In this document: positions 50,241-60,941 of the stretch, in pieces
How the letters are laid out: each line of letters starts with the position of its first letter
How positions within the stretch are numbered: the stretch's first letter is position 1
Origin: an uncultured Oscillospiraceae bacterium
Lineage (GTDB): Bacteria > Bacillota > Clostridia > Oscillospirales > Oscillospiraceae
NCBI GenBank assembly: GCA_944387095.1
Contig: CALXDP010000001.1
Span: forward strand, 1 to 64,000
Length of the DNA stretch: 64,000 nucleotides
Direction: 5' to 3'
Notes under the pieces: model-generated
Seen by the model: the letters and a program-made list of their open reading frames with translations, nothing else
Databases searched by the model: none
Told to the model about the DNA's origin: nothing
Made by a program: the position numbers and the translations under genes

Positions 50241-50269
50241 TTGTCAAAATCATTCCCATGGGGTATGAT
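50241..50269 (+). promoter_or_regulatory. Promoter of the GH13 amylase gene
   Basis: TTGTCA, 17 bp, TATGAT, 83 bp before the ATG. A hairpin GCCGGC..GGGTTCAGGGC..GCCGGC follows in the leader (50288-50316). Confidence 0.75.
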
Positions 50270-50351
50270 AGCCCTGTACCGAGGGAAGCCGGCGGCCTGG
50301 GTTCAGGGCGCCGGCTTCCCATCTTGAGGCATCTTGTGTGGAGAGGAGCGC

Positions 50352-51668
50352 ATGGATATGTGGGCGGAGGAGAGCGTGTTCTATCAGATCTATCCCCTGG
50401 GCCTCTGCGGGGCCCCCTGGGAAAACGACGGGGTGCAGGCCCACCGCATGGGTAAAATCGGGGATTGGGCGGAGCACATCCGGCGGCTGGGGGCCAACGG
50501 GGTGTACCTCTCCCCCCTGTTTGAGAGCGACAGCCACGGCTACGACACCCGGGACTATCGGCGGGTGGACGCGCGCCTGGGCACCAACGAGGAGCTGGCC
50601 CAGGTGTGCCGCGCCCTTCACGCCCATGGCATCCGTGTCATTCTGGACGGGGTGTTCAACCATGTGGGCCGGGGATTCTGGGCTTTCCAGGACGTGCAGG
50701 AGAAAAAGTGGGATTCCCCCTACAGGGACTGGTTCCACATTGACTTCGGGGGCAACTCCAACTACAACGACGGCTTCTGGTACGAGGGCTGGGAGGGCCA
50801 CTACGAGCTGGTCAAGCTCAACCTGCAAAACCCGGCCGTAGCCGACTACCTGCTAGACTGCGTGAAGTTCTGGGTAGACCAGTTTGACATCGACGGACTG
50901 CGGCTGGACGTGGCCTACTGCCTGGACAAGGGCTTTCTGACCCGGCTGCGCCAGTTCACCCAGGATCTGAAGCCCGACTTCTTCCTGATGGGCGAGGTGC
51001 TTCACGGGGACTACAATCAGTGGGTCAACGACGCCATGCTCCACAGCTGCACCAACTACGAGTGCTACAAGGGGCTATACTCCAGCCTGAACGACTTAAA
51101 CCTCTTTGAGATCGCCCACAGCCTGAAGCGGCAGTTTGGCTCGGAGCCCTGGTGCCTGTACCGGGGCAAGCATTTGCTGTCCTTCGTGGACAACCACGAC
51201 GTCACTCGGGCAGCCAGCATTTTGCGCAATCCGGAACATCTGCCGGTGCTGTACGGCCTGCTCTTCGGCATGCCGGGCATCCCCTGCGTCTACTACGGCA
51301 GCGAGTGGGGCATCCTGGGGGAGAAGTCCCAGGGGGACCAGGCCCTGCGCCCCGCCTTCGACCAGCCCGAGTGGAACGGCCTCACCGATGCCATTGCCGC
51401 CATGGCAAAGGCCCGGCGGGGCAGCCGTGCCCTGTGCGATGGGGACTATCAGGAAATCCTGCTCACCAACCGACAGTTCATCTTCCAGCGGCAGGTGGAG
51501 GGCCAGCGGGTGCTGGTGGCGGTGAACGCTGACAGCCAGCCCTATACCGCCCACTTTGACGCGGGCTGCGGCCAAGGGGTGGATCTGCTCACCGGGGAAA
51601 TTCACGACTTCGGCGGCGGCAGCTTGCTGCCGGCCTACAGCGTGGCGTTTTGGCGGTGTGAGGGCTAA
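50352..51668 (+). CDS. GH13 alpha-amylase family enzyme (maltogenic type)
   Basis: A 438-aa cytoplasmic GH13 enzyme. Conserved regions: I, VILDGVFNHVG; II, DGLRLDVAY (nucleophile Asp); III, FFLMGEVLHG (acid Glu); IV, FVDNHDVTR. It lacks the N-terminal starch-binding domain of neopullulanase-type dimers. Likely acts on maltodextrins brought in by the transporter at 33-36.6 kb, though the loci are separate and no LacI-type palindrome is near. AGAGGAG precedes the ATG at 50352; the ATG at 50358 is an alternative. Confidence 0.92.
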   Translation: MDMWAEESVFYQIYPLGLCGAPWENDGVQAHRMGKIGDWAEHIRRLGANGVYLSPLFESDSHGYDTRDYRRVDARLGTNEELAQVCRALHAHGIRVILDGVFNHVGRGFWAFQDVQEKKWDSPYRDWFHIDFGGNSNYNDGFWYEGWEGHYELVKLNLQNPAVADYLLDCVKFWVDQFDIDGLRLDVAYCLDKGFLTRLRQFTQDLKPDFFLMGEVLHGDYNQWVNDAMLHSCTNYECYKGLYSSLNDLNLFEIAHSLKRQFGSEPWCLYRGKHLLSFVDNHDVTRAASILRNPEHLPVLYGLLFGMPGIPCVYYGSEWGILGEKSQGDQALRPAFDQPEWNGLTDAIAAMAKARRGSRALCDGDYQEILLTNRQFIFQRQVEGQRVLVAVNADSQPYTAHFDAGCGQGVDLLTGEIHDFGGGSLLPAYSVAFWRCEG

Positions 51669-51695
51669 ACTCTGTGAGACTTTTTCCATAGACTG

Positions 51696-51734
51696 AACGG
51701 TTTACCCGTTATCATGTACGGGTAAACCGTTATA
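51696..51734 (+). terminator. Amylase gene terminator
   Basis: AACGGTTTACCCG pairs perfectly with CGGGTAAACCGTT, then ATAAAATTT. Confidence 0.85.
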
Positions 51735-51827
51735 AAATTTACACATATATTACACGATCTCGATAGTAAAATAAATTTCCTTTCTTTATAATTTAATTAA
51801 ATTTTAACAAAGATTGGAGCAAGGTAC

Positions 51828-52793
51828 ATGAAAAAACATCTTTGTCGACTAGTATCTTTGACAGTGGTTTTTGCACTCTTACTTTCAATCTCTGTTACTG
51901 CATTTGCAGCATCTCCCAATAACAATGAGGTGCAGAAAACAGAAATTATTACAGATGATACTGGAAATACTTTCAAACTCACCTATAGCATCAAAACAAA
52001 TTCTGACACTCATGCAGCTCTGTATGATAGCAATGGAATCCTCCTTCAGGAAACCTTTGTCTATCCCGTCAAAAATCGCATTGTAGAATATCAGTATCAT
52101 AGTCAGACCACTCTCGCCTTCAATGATTCGTATTCTGCAATCGCCAAAGAGTACATTTACTCTGACTTAATTTCTGCTGTTCCTGCTGCCGAACTTTCAC
52201 CGGATGAATCCCAAAACTTTTCTATGATAGATACACCTCAATATCAAGCAAATATACCGTTCCCCGTTTTTAATGACGAAGAGTGGAGCCTTGTTAATCA
52301 TTTACCTCCTGCCCCTGCGTCTCCTTATTCTATTGATCTTTATGCAATGAATTATGATCAGGAGCCAGACTCCAACCGGTTTTCTCAAAAAACATTAAAC
52401 CTTCCTGCGAAAATCGCCCTTACTACTCTTGCAGGAATCTTAGCTGGATTTCTTACTACTGGCGGTATCACAATATGGATTGTCTTACGTTCTTTGGGCG
52501 CGGCTGTTATTACACAAGGGACTCAGTATATCATTAACAATGCCATTCAAGGATCTGTTTGCTATAGTACCCAAAAAATCTTATATGCTCCTGTTGTGGA
52601 GGGTTACAACGTTTATCCCAATGCGTATATAACAAAACTTTGGTTGGTATCTGAAAACGCTGTTACAGATAAGACTACCATTACTCTTGCGCGGGAGTCC
52701 TATCAATATTCCCACAAGCCCACTCAAGAAGAACTTATGTATGCGGCCCGCGGATATTTTACTGCTACTGTGGGCACTAACTACGGTAAATGA
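51828..52793 (+). CDS. Secreted protein of an AT-rich island, unknown
   Basis: A 321-aa exported protein with a signal peptide (VVFALLLSISVTAFAAS). A beta-rich N-terminal half follows. At about residues 192-235 lies a Gly/Ala/Thr-rich hydrophobic hairpin (IALTTLAGILAGFLTTGGIT ... VLRSLGAAVITQG) that could insert into a membrane. The tail is Tyr-rich. Codon usage and GC content are far lower than in neighbours, which suggests recent acquisition. Its stop overlaps the next gene's ATG. The hairpin recalls membrane-active secreted peptides, but no known toxin family is recognised. TTGGAGCAAGG precedes the ATG. Confidence 0.75.
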   Translation: MKKHLCRLVSLTVVFALLLSISVTAFAASPNNNEVQKTEIITDDTGNTFKLTYSIKTNSDTHAALYDSNGILLQETFVYPVKNRIVEYQYHSQTTLAFNDSYSAIAKEYIYSDLISAVPAAELSPDESQNFSMIDTPQYQANIPFPVFNDEEWSLVNHLPPAPASPYSIDLYAMNYDQEPDSNRFSQKTLNLPAKIALTTLAGILAGFLTTGGITIWIVLRSLGAAVITQGTQYIINNAIQGSVCYSTQKILYAPVVEGYNVYPNAYITKLWLVSENAVTDKTTITLARESYQYSHKPTQEELMYAARGYFTATVGTNYGK

Positions 52794-53059
52794 ACATGGA
52801 AAATAGGTTTTGTCCATTAAAATGGATTATTTTTGCCCTGATATGTATACTCTTTTTTGCCAACAGTATCTTTTCTGCGGTTTACGACACAAACAATTCT
52901 TTCATAATTGACCTTTTTCTTGTTATTGCCGCCATCGTTATAATGACCCCGAAAAAAGAAAGCAGATTTGAATATAGGTCACTTATCACAACATCTGCAA
53001 TTTTTTTCCTTCTTTCATTGCTTATTTTTATTTTGACTGTAATCATCCGCTTTCATTAG
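52790..53059 (+). CDS. Small membrane protein paired with the secreted protein
   Basis: An 89-aa protein with three predicted helices (WIIFALICILFFANSIFSAV; FIIDLFLVIAAIVIMTP; TSAIFFLLSLLIFILTVII). Same AT-rich base use as the 321-aa gene, with an ATGA overlap, so the two moved and are expressed together. In such pairs the small membrane partner can be an immunity or export helper; this is inference only. No family recognised. Confidence 0.7.
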   Translation: MNMENRFCPLKWIIFALICILFFANSIFSAVYDTNNSFIIDLFLVIAAIVIMTPKKESRFEYRSLITTSAIFFLLSLLIFILTVIIRFH

Positions 53060-53184
53060 TTGCAAAGTAGTCGGGCAGAAATGGGATTACCTCTATCCGA
53101 CTGCTTTAGCATCTATATCAATAAGAAACCACTATCTTAGAAATACTCAACCAATCCCTTTCTTAACATTTCATTGACAGGCTG

Positions 53185-53213
53185 ACTGCCCGGGCCAAAG
53201 CCCGGGCAGTTTT
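53185..53213. terminator. Terminator hairpin, outer copy at eno
   Basis: ACTGCCCGGGC pairs with GCCCGGGCAGT around CAAA, then TTT. Nearly the same hairpin lies at 53561-53588. It serves the AT-rich island on the plus strand and looks like a copy of the eno terminator. Confidence 0.85.
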
Positions 53214-53225
53214 CCCATATCCTGA

Positions 53226-53560
53226 TTACTTCTTGATGTTGAAGAACGCTTTCCGGCCCAGGTACTGGGCGGAGTCGCCCTTGTCGTCACAAAGTCCGCT
53301 CAGTTCCGTTTCCGCCGGTGGGCGAAAACTCCACCCGTTACCTTGCTCCTCCTCTCCCCACCGAAACCGCTGTGCTGGGTTTCGGCGGGGCCCCCGGAAA
53401 AGCTGAGGGCTTTCCCGGGGCCCCTCTGTTTTATCATGCTCGGGCGGAATGAATCCGCCCTTCGCCAAGGTTTTCGCCCCTGGCAAAAACGCTTGTGCGG
53501 CGCAGGGCGCCGCCCCATCTGCGATGGGGCCCCCGAGAAGGCGCTGGGCGATAGAGAACA
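53226..53560 (-). repeat. Copy of the eno 3' end plus spacer element
   Basis: 53226-53279 repeats the last 17 codons of eno including the stop ([17 protein letters not shown] against [17 protein letters not shown]). Six of the codon differences are synonymous and two change the residue. The spacer 53281-53560 has no gene (one composition-biased frame runs through it). It shares CAAAGTCCGCTC and a CTCTCC..CGAAACCG block with the groEL spacer, and CTCGGGCG.AATGAATCCGCCC with the pgk spacer. Confidence 0.8.
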
Positions 53561-53588
53561 AACTGCCCGGGCCTAAGCCCGGGCAGTT
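53561..53588 (-). terminator. eno terminator
   Basis: AACTGCCCGGGC pairs with GCCCGGGCAGTT around CTAA, 12 bp past the eno stop; GTTTGTTCT follows on the minus strand. Confidence 0.85.
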
Positions 53589-53600
53589 CCGTTGGGTCAA

Positions 53601-54971
<1,371 letters not shown>

Positions 54972-54989
54972 TCAGGATTTCGGGGCGGC

Positions 54990-56510
54990 TCACTTTACAA
55001 TCAGGCTCTCCCCGGTCATCTCCTCAGGCTTGGGCAGGCCCATGAGGTCCAGCATGGTGGGGGCCAGGTCGGCCAGCCGGCCATCCCGCAGCTTCACCCC
55101 CGCGCCCACCAGGCAGCAAGGCACCAGATTGGTGGTGTGGGCAGTGAAGGGTGAGCCGTCGGTGTTCACCATATGCTCGGCATTGCCGTGGTCGGCGGTG
55201 ATAATGGCCGCGCCGCCCATCTTCAGGGTGGCGTTCACCACCTGGCCCACGCCGTCGTCCACCGCCTCCACCGCCTTGACGGCGGCGTCATACACGCCGG
55301 TATGGCCCACCATGTCGCAGTTGGCGAAGTTCAGGATAACCACGTCGTACTTCCCGCTCTCGATGCGGGCCACGGCCTCCCTCGTCACCTCGGGCTCGCT
55401 CATCTCCGGCTGGAGATCATAGGTGGCCACCTTGGGGGAGGGGATCAGGCAGCGGTCCTCCCCGGGGAAGGTCTGCTCCACGCCGCCGTTGAAGAAAAAG
55501 GTGACATGGGCGTACTTCTCGGTCTCCGCGATGCGCAGCTGGGTCAGGCCCTTTCCGGCGATATACTCCCCAAAGATGTTGGTCAGTTGCTCCCGGGGAT
55601 AGGCCACCTTCACGTTGGGCATGGTGGCGTCGTACTCAGTGGTGCACACGTACTGTACGGGGAAATAGCCCTTCTTCCGCTCAAAGCCGGAAAAGTCCGG
55701 ATCCACGAAGGTCCGGGTGATCTCCCGGGCCCGGTCAGGGCGGAAGTTATAGAAGATGATGGAGTCGCCCTCATTCACCCCCACGCCCTGGAGGCACACC
55801 ACCGGCTCCACAAACTCGTCGGTGACCCCAGCGTCATAGGACTTCTGCACCGCCGCCACCGGGTCGGCCTCGTAGGGGGCCTGGCCGCAGGCGATGGCGT
55901 CGTAGGCCCGCACCAGCCGCTCCCAGCGGCTGTCCCGGTCCATGGCGTAATAGCGGCCCATGACGGTGGCGATCTGGCCCACACCCAGCTCCTTTAGGTA
56001 GTCCTGAAGCCGCTGGACAAAGCCCTTGCCCGAAGTGGGAGGCACGTCCCGGCCGTCCAGGAAGCAGTGGACGTACACCCTGGCAAGCCCCCGCTCCTTG
56101 GCCATGCGCAGCAGGGCGAACAGGTGCTCAATATGGGAGTGGACGCCGCCATCACTGAGCAGACCGTACAGGTGCAGGGCCGTGCCCTTCTCCCTGCAGG
56201 CGTCCATGGCCCAGACATAGGCGGGATTCTGGAAGAAGCGCCCCTCCTGAATGTCCAGGGAGATCCGGGGCAGATCCTGGAACACCACCCGGCCGGCGCC
56301 AATGTTGGTGTGGCCCACCTCGCTGTTTCCCATCTGGCCGTCGGGCAGACCCACGTCCAGGCCAGAGGCGGACAGGGTGCAGCAGGGGTAGTCCCGGAAC
56401 ATCCGATCCAGGTTGGGCTTCTTGGCCGCGGCGATGGCGTTGTCCCCCGCCGCGGTGGAGTTGGACAGGCCGAAGCCGTCCATGATAATCAATGTGATTG
56501 GTCTTTTCAT
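54990..56510 (-). CDS. gpmI: 2,3-bisphosphoglycerate-independent phosphoglycerate mutase
   Basis: A 506-aa Mn-dependent mutase of the alkaline phosphatase superfamily. The catalytic Ser is in MGNSEVGHTNIGAGR. Metal ligands include IIMDGFG, NCDMVGHTG and ITADHGNAEHM; the substrate loop is HCFLDGRDVPPTSG. It converts 3-PG to 2-PG, upstream of enolase in pathway and operon order. AAAGAAAGG precedes the ATG. Confidence 0.98.
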   Translation of the reverse strand: MKRPITLIIMDGFGLSNSTAAGDNAIAAAKKPNLDRMFRDYPCCTLSASGLDVGLPDGQMGNSEVGHTNIGAGRVVFQDLPRISLDIQEGRFFQNPAYVWAMDACREKGTALHLYGLLSDGGVHSHIEHLFALLRMAKERGLARVYVHCFLDGRDVPPTSGKGFVQRLQDYLKELGVGQIATVMGRYYAMDRDSRWERLVRAYDAIACGQAPYEADPVAAVQKSYDAGVTDEFVEPVVCLQGVGVNEGDSIIFYNFRPDRAREITRTFVDPDFSGFERKKGYFPVQYVCTTEYDATMPNVKVAYPREQLTNIFGEYIAGKGLTQLRIAETEKYAHVTFFFNGGVEQTFPGEDRCLIPSPKVATYDLQPEMSEPEVTREAVARIESGKYDVVILNFANCDMVGHTGVYDAAVKAVEAVDDGVGQVVNATLKMGGAAIITADHGNAEHMVNTDGSPFTAHTTNLVPCCLVGAGVKLRDGRLADLAPTMLDLMGLPKPEEMTGESLIVK

Positions 56511-56560
56511 ACCTGTGCCTTTCTTTTAAACAATGCGGGGAGTGCGGGAACTTCCTTTCG

Positions 56561-57337
56561 TCATCCCTGCTGATTGGCCGCGTTGATGATCGCCAGAAAG
56601 TCCTCCGGCTTCAGAGATGCTCCCCCAATCAGTCCGCCGTCGATGTCGGGTTGGGAGAGCAGCTCAGCGGCGTTCTTGGCGTTCATGGAGCCGCCGTACT
56701 GGATGGTGACCGCCCGGGCCACCCGGGCGCCGTACCCCTTGCGGATGATGGCCCGGATGTGGGAGCACACCGCCCCCGCCTGCTCGGCGGTGGCAGTCTT
56801 GCCGGTACCGATGGCCCAGATGGGCTCATAGGCGATGACCACCCGGCGCACCTGGCTCTCGGTGAGCCCCGCCAGGGCTACCTTCACCTGGTAGGTGATC
56901 AGCTCCTCGGTGACGCCCAGCTCCCGCTGCTCCAGGCTCTCACCCACGCAGAGAATGGGGCGCAGTCCCGCGTCCAGAGCCGCCCGCACCTTTTTGTTGA
57001 CGGTGAAATCTGTCTCGTTGTAGTACTGCCGGCGCTCGGAGTGGCCGATGATCACATACTTGGCCCCCACGTCCTTGAGCATCTCCACGGTGACCTCGCC
57101 GGTGTAGGCACCGGAGGCCTCATAGTGACAGGTCTCACCGCCGATAGCCACCCGGGTATCCCTAAACAGCCGGACGGCGCCGGGGATATTCACGGAAGGC
57201 ACGCAGAGCACCACCTCACACCACTTGTGCTTGCCCAGCATGGGCTTGATGGCCTCAGCATAGGCTTTCGTTTCGGTGAGGGTCTTGTTCATCTTCCAGT
57301 TGCCGGCGATGATGGTCTTACGGTACTTCAAATTCAT
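56561..57337 (-). CDS. tpiA: Triose-phosphate isomerase
   Basis: A 258-aa TIM barrel: IIAGNWKMNK (catalytic Lys), VIIGHSERRQY (His), the catalytic Glu in VIAYEPIWAIGTGKTAT (phosphate loop region), and GGLIGGASLKPEDFL. AAAGGAAG precedes the ATG. It lies between pgk and gpmI; the pgk-tpiA gap is widened by the pgk 3'-end duplication. Confidence 0.98.
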   Translation of the reverse strand: MNLKYRKTIIAGNWKMNKTLTETKAYAEAIKPMLGKHKWCEVVLCVPSVNIPGAVRLFRDTRVAIGGETCHYEASGAYTGEVTVEMLKDVGAKYVIIGHSERRQYYNETDFTVNKKVRAALDAGLRPILCVGESLEQRELGVTEELITYQVKVALAGLTESQVRRVVIAYEPIWAIGTGKTATAEQAGAVCSHIRAIIRKGYGARVARAVTIQYGGSMNAKNAAELLSQPDIDGGLIGGASLKPEDFLAIINAANQQG

Positions 57338-57392
57338 CTCAGGAAACTTCCTTTCTACGTTTCTTCTATCTTAACGCGGCTGGCTCAAGTTC

Positions 57393-57595
57393 TACTTGCC
57401 CAGCAGGCCGGCAGTTCCTTGCCCTCCAGAAACTCCAGAGAGGCGCTCTCCCAGCGAAGCTGCGCTTCGCCGGGTCCCCTCCTTCTAAAATCCTCGGGCG
57501 AAATGAATCCGCCCTGCGGCAAGGTTTGCTGCGCAAACCCTTGTGCGCGCCATTCGGCGCGGCTCGCCTGCGCTCGCGCGGCGGCGCTGGAACTC
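57393..57595 (-). repeat. Copy of the pgk 3' end plus structured spacer
   Basis: 57410-57446 is identical over 37 bp to 57625-57661 inside pgk (codons for [12 protein letters not shown]), and the more distal end is a shortened match down to the stop region. The spacer 57447-57595 is a string of small hairpins (GCGAAGC..GCTTCGC, GGGCG..CGCCC, AAGGTTTGC..GCAAACCCTT). It shares CTCGGGCGAAATGAATCCG with the eno spacer, followed in both by a hairpin and GCTTGTGCGG/CCTTGTGCGC. No gene. Confidence 0.8.
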
Positions 57596-57596
57596 T

Positions 57597-58790
57597 TTAC
57601 TTGTCCAGCAGACAGGCAACCCCAGGCAGTTCCTTGCCCTCCAGAAACTCCAGAGAGGCGCCGCCGCCGGTGGAGATGTGGGTCATCTGATCGGCGTAGC
57701 CCAGCTGGGCCACCGCCGCGGCACTGTCGCCGCCGCCCACGATGGTGATGGCGTCGGTGTCGGCCAGGGCCTTGGCCAGGGCACGGGTGCCCTCGGCAAA
57801 GGCGGGGAACTCAAACACGCCCATGGGTCCGTTCCAGATCACGGTGCCCGCGTCCTTCACCGCGTCGGAGAACAGCTGGATGGTCTTGGGACCGATGTCC
57901 ATGCCCATGCGGTCATCGGGGATCTTCATGGTGTCCACCAGCTCGGGCTTGGCATCGGCGGAGAACTCTGCGGCGCACAGGGTATCCACCGGCAGCAGGA
58001 ACTTCACGCCCTTGGCCTTGGCCTTGTCCATCATCTCCTTGCAGTAGTCCAGCCGGTCCTCCTCCAGCAGGGAGGTGCCCACGCTGCCGCCCATGGCCTT
58101 GATGAAGGTATAGGCCATGCCGCCGCCGATGATGATGGTGTCGGCAATGTCCAGCAGGTTGTTGATCACGCCGATCTTGGAGGAAACCTTGGCTCCGCCC
58201 AGGATGGCCACCAGGGGACGCTTGGGGTTGGCCAGGGCGCCGCCCATAATCTCCAGCTCCTTCTGGATCAGGAAGCCGGACACGGCGGGCAGGTAGGCGG
58301 CCACCCCGGCGGTGGAGGCGTGGGCCCGGTGGACGGTGCCGAAGGCGTCGGACACATACACATCGGCCAGGGAAGCCAGGGCCTTGGCAAACTCGGGGTC
58401 GTTCTTCTCCTCCCCCTTGTCGAAACGCAGATTCTCCAGCAGCATAATCTGGCCGGGCTGCAGCGCGGCAGCCTTGGCCCGGGCGTCCTCGCCGATGATA
58501 TCCTTGGCAAAGATGACCTCCTGGCCCAGCAGCTGGCTCAGCCGCTCGGCCACGGGGGCCAGGGTCAAAGACTCTTTCCACTCCCCCTTGGGCTTGCCCA
58601 GGTGGGAGCAGGCGATCACCGCCGCCCCCTGCTCCAGCAGGTACTTCAGGGTGGGCAGGGCGGCCACGATGCGCTTGTCGTCGGTGATGGCGCCGGTGGC
58701 CTTATCCTGGGGCACGTTAAAATCGCAGCGGCACAGCACCTTCTTGCCCTTCACATCAATGTCTTTGACCGTTTTCTTGTTGTAATTCAT
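57597..58790 (-). CDS. pgk: Phosphoglycerate kinase
   Basis: A 397-aa PGK making ATP and 3-phosphoglycerate. N-lobe substrate residues: [43 protein letters not shown]. The C-lobe nucleotide site is [19 protein letters not shown], and the Gly-rich loop is [21 protein letters not shown] precedes the ATG. First gene of pgk-tpiA-gpmI-eno. Confidence 0.98.
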   Translation of the reverse strand: MNYNKKTVKDIDVKGKKVLCRCDFNVPQDKATGAITDDKRIVAALPTLKYLLEQGAAVIACSHLGKPKGEWKESLTLAPVAERLSQLLGQEVIFAKDIIGEDARAKAAALQPGQIMLLENLRFDKGEEKNDPEFAKALASLADVYVSDAFGTVHRAHASTAGVAAYLPAVSGFLIQKELEIMGGALANPKRPLVAILGGAKVSSKIGVINNLLDIADTIIIGGGMAYTFIKAMGGSVGTSLLEEDRLDYCKEMMDKAKAKGVKFLLPVDTLCAAEFSADAKPELVDTMKIPDDRMGMDIGPKTIQLFSDAVKDAGTVIWNGPMGVFEFPAFAEGTRALAKALADTDAITIVGGGDSAAAVAQLGYADQMTHISTGGGASLEFLEGKELPGVACLLDK

Positions 58791-58880
58791 ACTTCAGTTC
58801 TCCTTTCACATAATCACAAGGAAAGAAACAGGAGGCCAATCCCTCCAGGGGTCACAAAGGAACGTGTGTCAGTGGCGGAC

Positions 58881-59372
58881 TCACAGCTCAGCCCGCGCCA
58901 TCTCCCCCTCTCCGCAAAGTCCGGGGAAGCCTTGCTGCCGCAAAGCCTCGTAGGTGAGGATGGCGACGCAGTTGGCCAGGTTTAGGCTGCGGGCATCGGG
59001 CCGCATGGGAATGCGCACGCACCGGTGGGCGTATCGGTCCCGAAAGGCCTTGGGCAGACCGGCGGTCTCCTTCCCGAAGAATAGCCAGCATCCGTCCCGA
59101 AACCGGGCCTTGGTATAATCCTGAGGCGCTTTGGTGGTGGCCAGCCATAAGTCGGGATCCGGGTTCTGGAGAAACAGCTCCTCCAGACTGGGGTAGACCC
59201 GCAGATCCACCATGGGCCAGTAGTCCAGGCCCGCCCGGCGTACTGCCCGGTTGCTGATGTCAAACCCCAGGGGCTCCACCAGGTGCAGCCGGCATCGGGT
59301 CGCGGCACATGTACGGGCAATATTGCCGCAATTCTGCGGAATTTCAGGCTCTACCAACACAATATTGACCAT
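58881..59372 (-). CDS. trmL: tRNA (cytidine/uridine-2'-O)-methyltransferase TrmL
   Basis: A 163-aa SPOUT knot methyltransferase: NIVLVEPEIPQNCGNIARTC, FGKETAGLPKAF and IPMRPDARSLNLANCVAI (SAM-binding trefoil knot). It modifies the wobble position 34 of tRNA-Leu isoacceptors, including the CAA type encoded at 407-493. GGAGG 7 bp before the ATG at 59372. It lies 90 bp upstream of pgk in the same direction; co-transcription is possible. Confidence 0.95.
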   Translation of the reverse strand: MVNIVLVEPEIPQNCGNIARTCAATRCRLHLVEPLGFDISNRAVRRAGLDYWPMVDLRVYPSLEELFLQNPDPDLWLATTKAPQDYTKARFRDGCWLFFGKETAGLPKAFRDRYAHRCVRIPMRPDARSLNLANCVAILTYEALRQQGFPGLCGEGEMARAEL

Positions 59373-59524
59373 AATTGCCCTCCTCAACCATGGACATTAT
59401 ATGCGTTCCCGAGGCAAAATACAAGAGTAAATCCGGCATAAGTGTGAAAATTTTAACTTTTCGCGTTTTTGATCTAAAAAGTTTGTTCTTTTCGGGGAAT
59501 TTAACCAAAAAGCTGATAAACCGG

Positions 59525-59554
59525 TTGCCAACTACATTGGGGCGGTGATACAAT
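59525..59554 (+). promoter_or_regulatory. Promoter of udk
   Basis: TTGCCA, 18 bp, TACAAT, 51 bp before the GTG start. Confidence 0.6.
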
Positions 59555-59605
59555 AACATATCCTAAACATTGGCAGGCCCCCGCTCAAAAAAAGGAGCTG
59601 ATTTT

Positions 59606-60223
59606 GTGGATACTATGATTATTGGGATTGCCGGCGGAACCGGCTCGGGTAAGACCACCCTGACCCGCAAGCTCCAGGAGACCTTCGGCCCGAATGTGTC
59701 GGTAATCTATCACGACAACTACTATAAGCGCCACGATGGCATGACCTATGCGCAGCGGGCGGCGCTGAACTACGACCACCCCGACGCCTTTGACACCGGG
59801 CTGATGGTGGAACATCTCAGGCAGCTGCTGGCCGGCCGGAGCGTTCAGTGCCCCGTCTATGACTACACTGTCCACAACCGCTCTGATAAAACCATCCAGA
59901 TCTGTCCCACCAAGGTCATGATTGTGGAGGGAATCCTGATCTTTGAAAACCAGGCCCTGCGGGATCTTATGGACATCAAAATTTTTGTGGACACCGACGC
60001 GGACGTGCGCATTCTGCGCCGCATCCTTCGGGACGTGAAGGAGCGGGGCCGCTCCCTGGACTCCGTCATCAGCCAGTACCTCACCACTGTCAAGCCCATG
60101 CATGAACAGTTTGTCCAGCCCAGCAGGCAGTACGCCGACATCGTAGTGCTGGAAGGCGGACACAACCTGGTGGCCCTGGACATGATCATCAACCACATCC
60201 GCGGTCACATCTCCAAAAGCTGA
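59606..60223 (+). CDS. udk: Uridine kinase
   Basis: A 205-aa uridine/cytidine kinase for pyrimidine salvage: P-loop GIAGGTGSGKTT, YHDNYYKRH, NYDHPDAFD, PVYDYTVHNRS and DTDADVRILRRILRDVKERG. The GTG at 59606 has AGGAG at 8 bp; the ATG at 59615 is the alternative. Divergent from trmL, single gene. Confidence 0.94.
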   Translation: MDTMIIGIAGGTGSGKTTLTRKLQETFGPNVSVIYHDNYYKRHDGMTYAQRAALNYDHPDAFDTGLMVEHLRQLLAGRSVQCPVYDYTVHNRSDKTIQICPTKVMIVEGILIFENQALRDLMDIKIFVDTDADVRILRRILRDVKERGRSLDSVISQYLTTVKPMHEQFVQPSRQYADIVVLEGGHNLVALDMIINHIRGHISKS

Positions 60224-60393
60224 CCGCCAGCTTGTCCTTGCGGTTTGCCATTTGACATCCCCCCTTTCCGCGCAGCCCTCCGGTAAAAATTTTTTCAATT
60301 CTTTGGGAACCTTTTTGGATCTCCTGCGTCAAATGGTACAGCGCGGGCACCCCGCGGCTGAACTTTTCAAAACCAAAAAGGAGTATGAAACCA

Positions 60394-60927
60394 ATGTTGA
60401 AAAAGATGACTTCTCTTGTACTGGCGGGCGTTATGGCCCTGTCCCTCGTGGCCTGCGGCAGCCAGGGTGGCACTCCCTCCGCAGAACCCACCCCCGAGCC
60501 CCTGAGCATTGACCTGGCCGCGTTCTATGAGGAGATGTTCAGCACCATCTTCACCGATCCTGACAACACCCCCTCCATGATGGCCCTTGAAGGTGACATG
60601 CTGGAGCAGGCCTATCCCGGCCTGGGCGAGGTGGAGACCACCCAGTGTGTGGTGTACGCCCCCATGATCACCGCTGTGGCCTATGAGGTGGCCCTGGTGG
60701 AAGTGGCCGATGCCGCTGATGTGCAGACTGTGCAGGACATCTTCCAGACCCGCATTGACACCCAGATCGAGAGCGGCGCGTTCTATCCCGCCACGGTGGA
60801 GGCCTGGCAGAACAACTCCGAGATCGTTGTTCGGGAGAATTACGTAGCCCTGTTTGTGGGCGCCGAGAAGGACCAGATGGTGGAGTTGTTCAACGCCGCC
60901 GGCGCGTCTGACTCCGCCGCTGAATAA
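60394..60927 (+). CDS. DUF4358 lipoprotein
   Basis: A 177-aa lipoprotein: lipobox LSLVACGS, a Thr/Pro-rich tether, then a DUF4358 domain (YEVALVEVADAADVQTVQDI; RENYVALFVGA). The ATG at 60394 is preferred because AGGAG is 10 bp away; the ATG at 60385 abuts it. DUF4358 genes recur beside MBOAT/DHHW acylation genes, as here, so a helper role at the membrane surface is likely but unproven. A paralogue follows. Confidence 0.85.
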   Translation: MLKKMTSLVLAGVMALSLVACGSQGGTPSAEPTPEPLSIDLAAFYEEMFSTIFTDPDNTPSMMALEGDMLEQAYPGLGEVETTQCVVYAPMITAVAYEVALVEVADAADVQTVQDIFQTRIDTQIESGAFYPATVEAWQNNSEIVVRENYVALFVGAEKDQMVELFNAAGASDSAAE

Positions 60928-60941
60928 GCAAACCAGTCTCA

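Noticed and set aside
53226-53600. 124-aa minus-strand frame ending in an enolase-like tail
   Set aside because: The frame crosses the eno terminator and the spacer element, has no ribosome site, and only its last 17 codons resemble a protein; treated as a duplicated gene end, not a gene.
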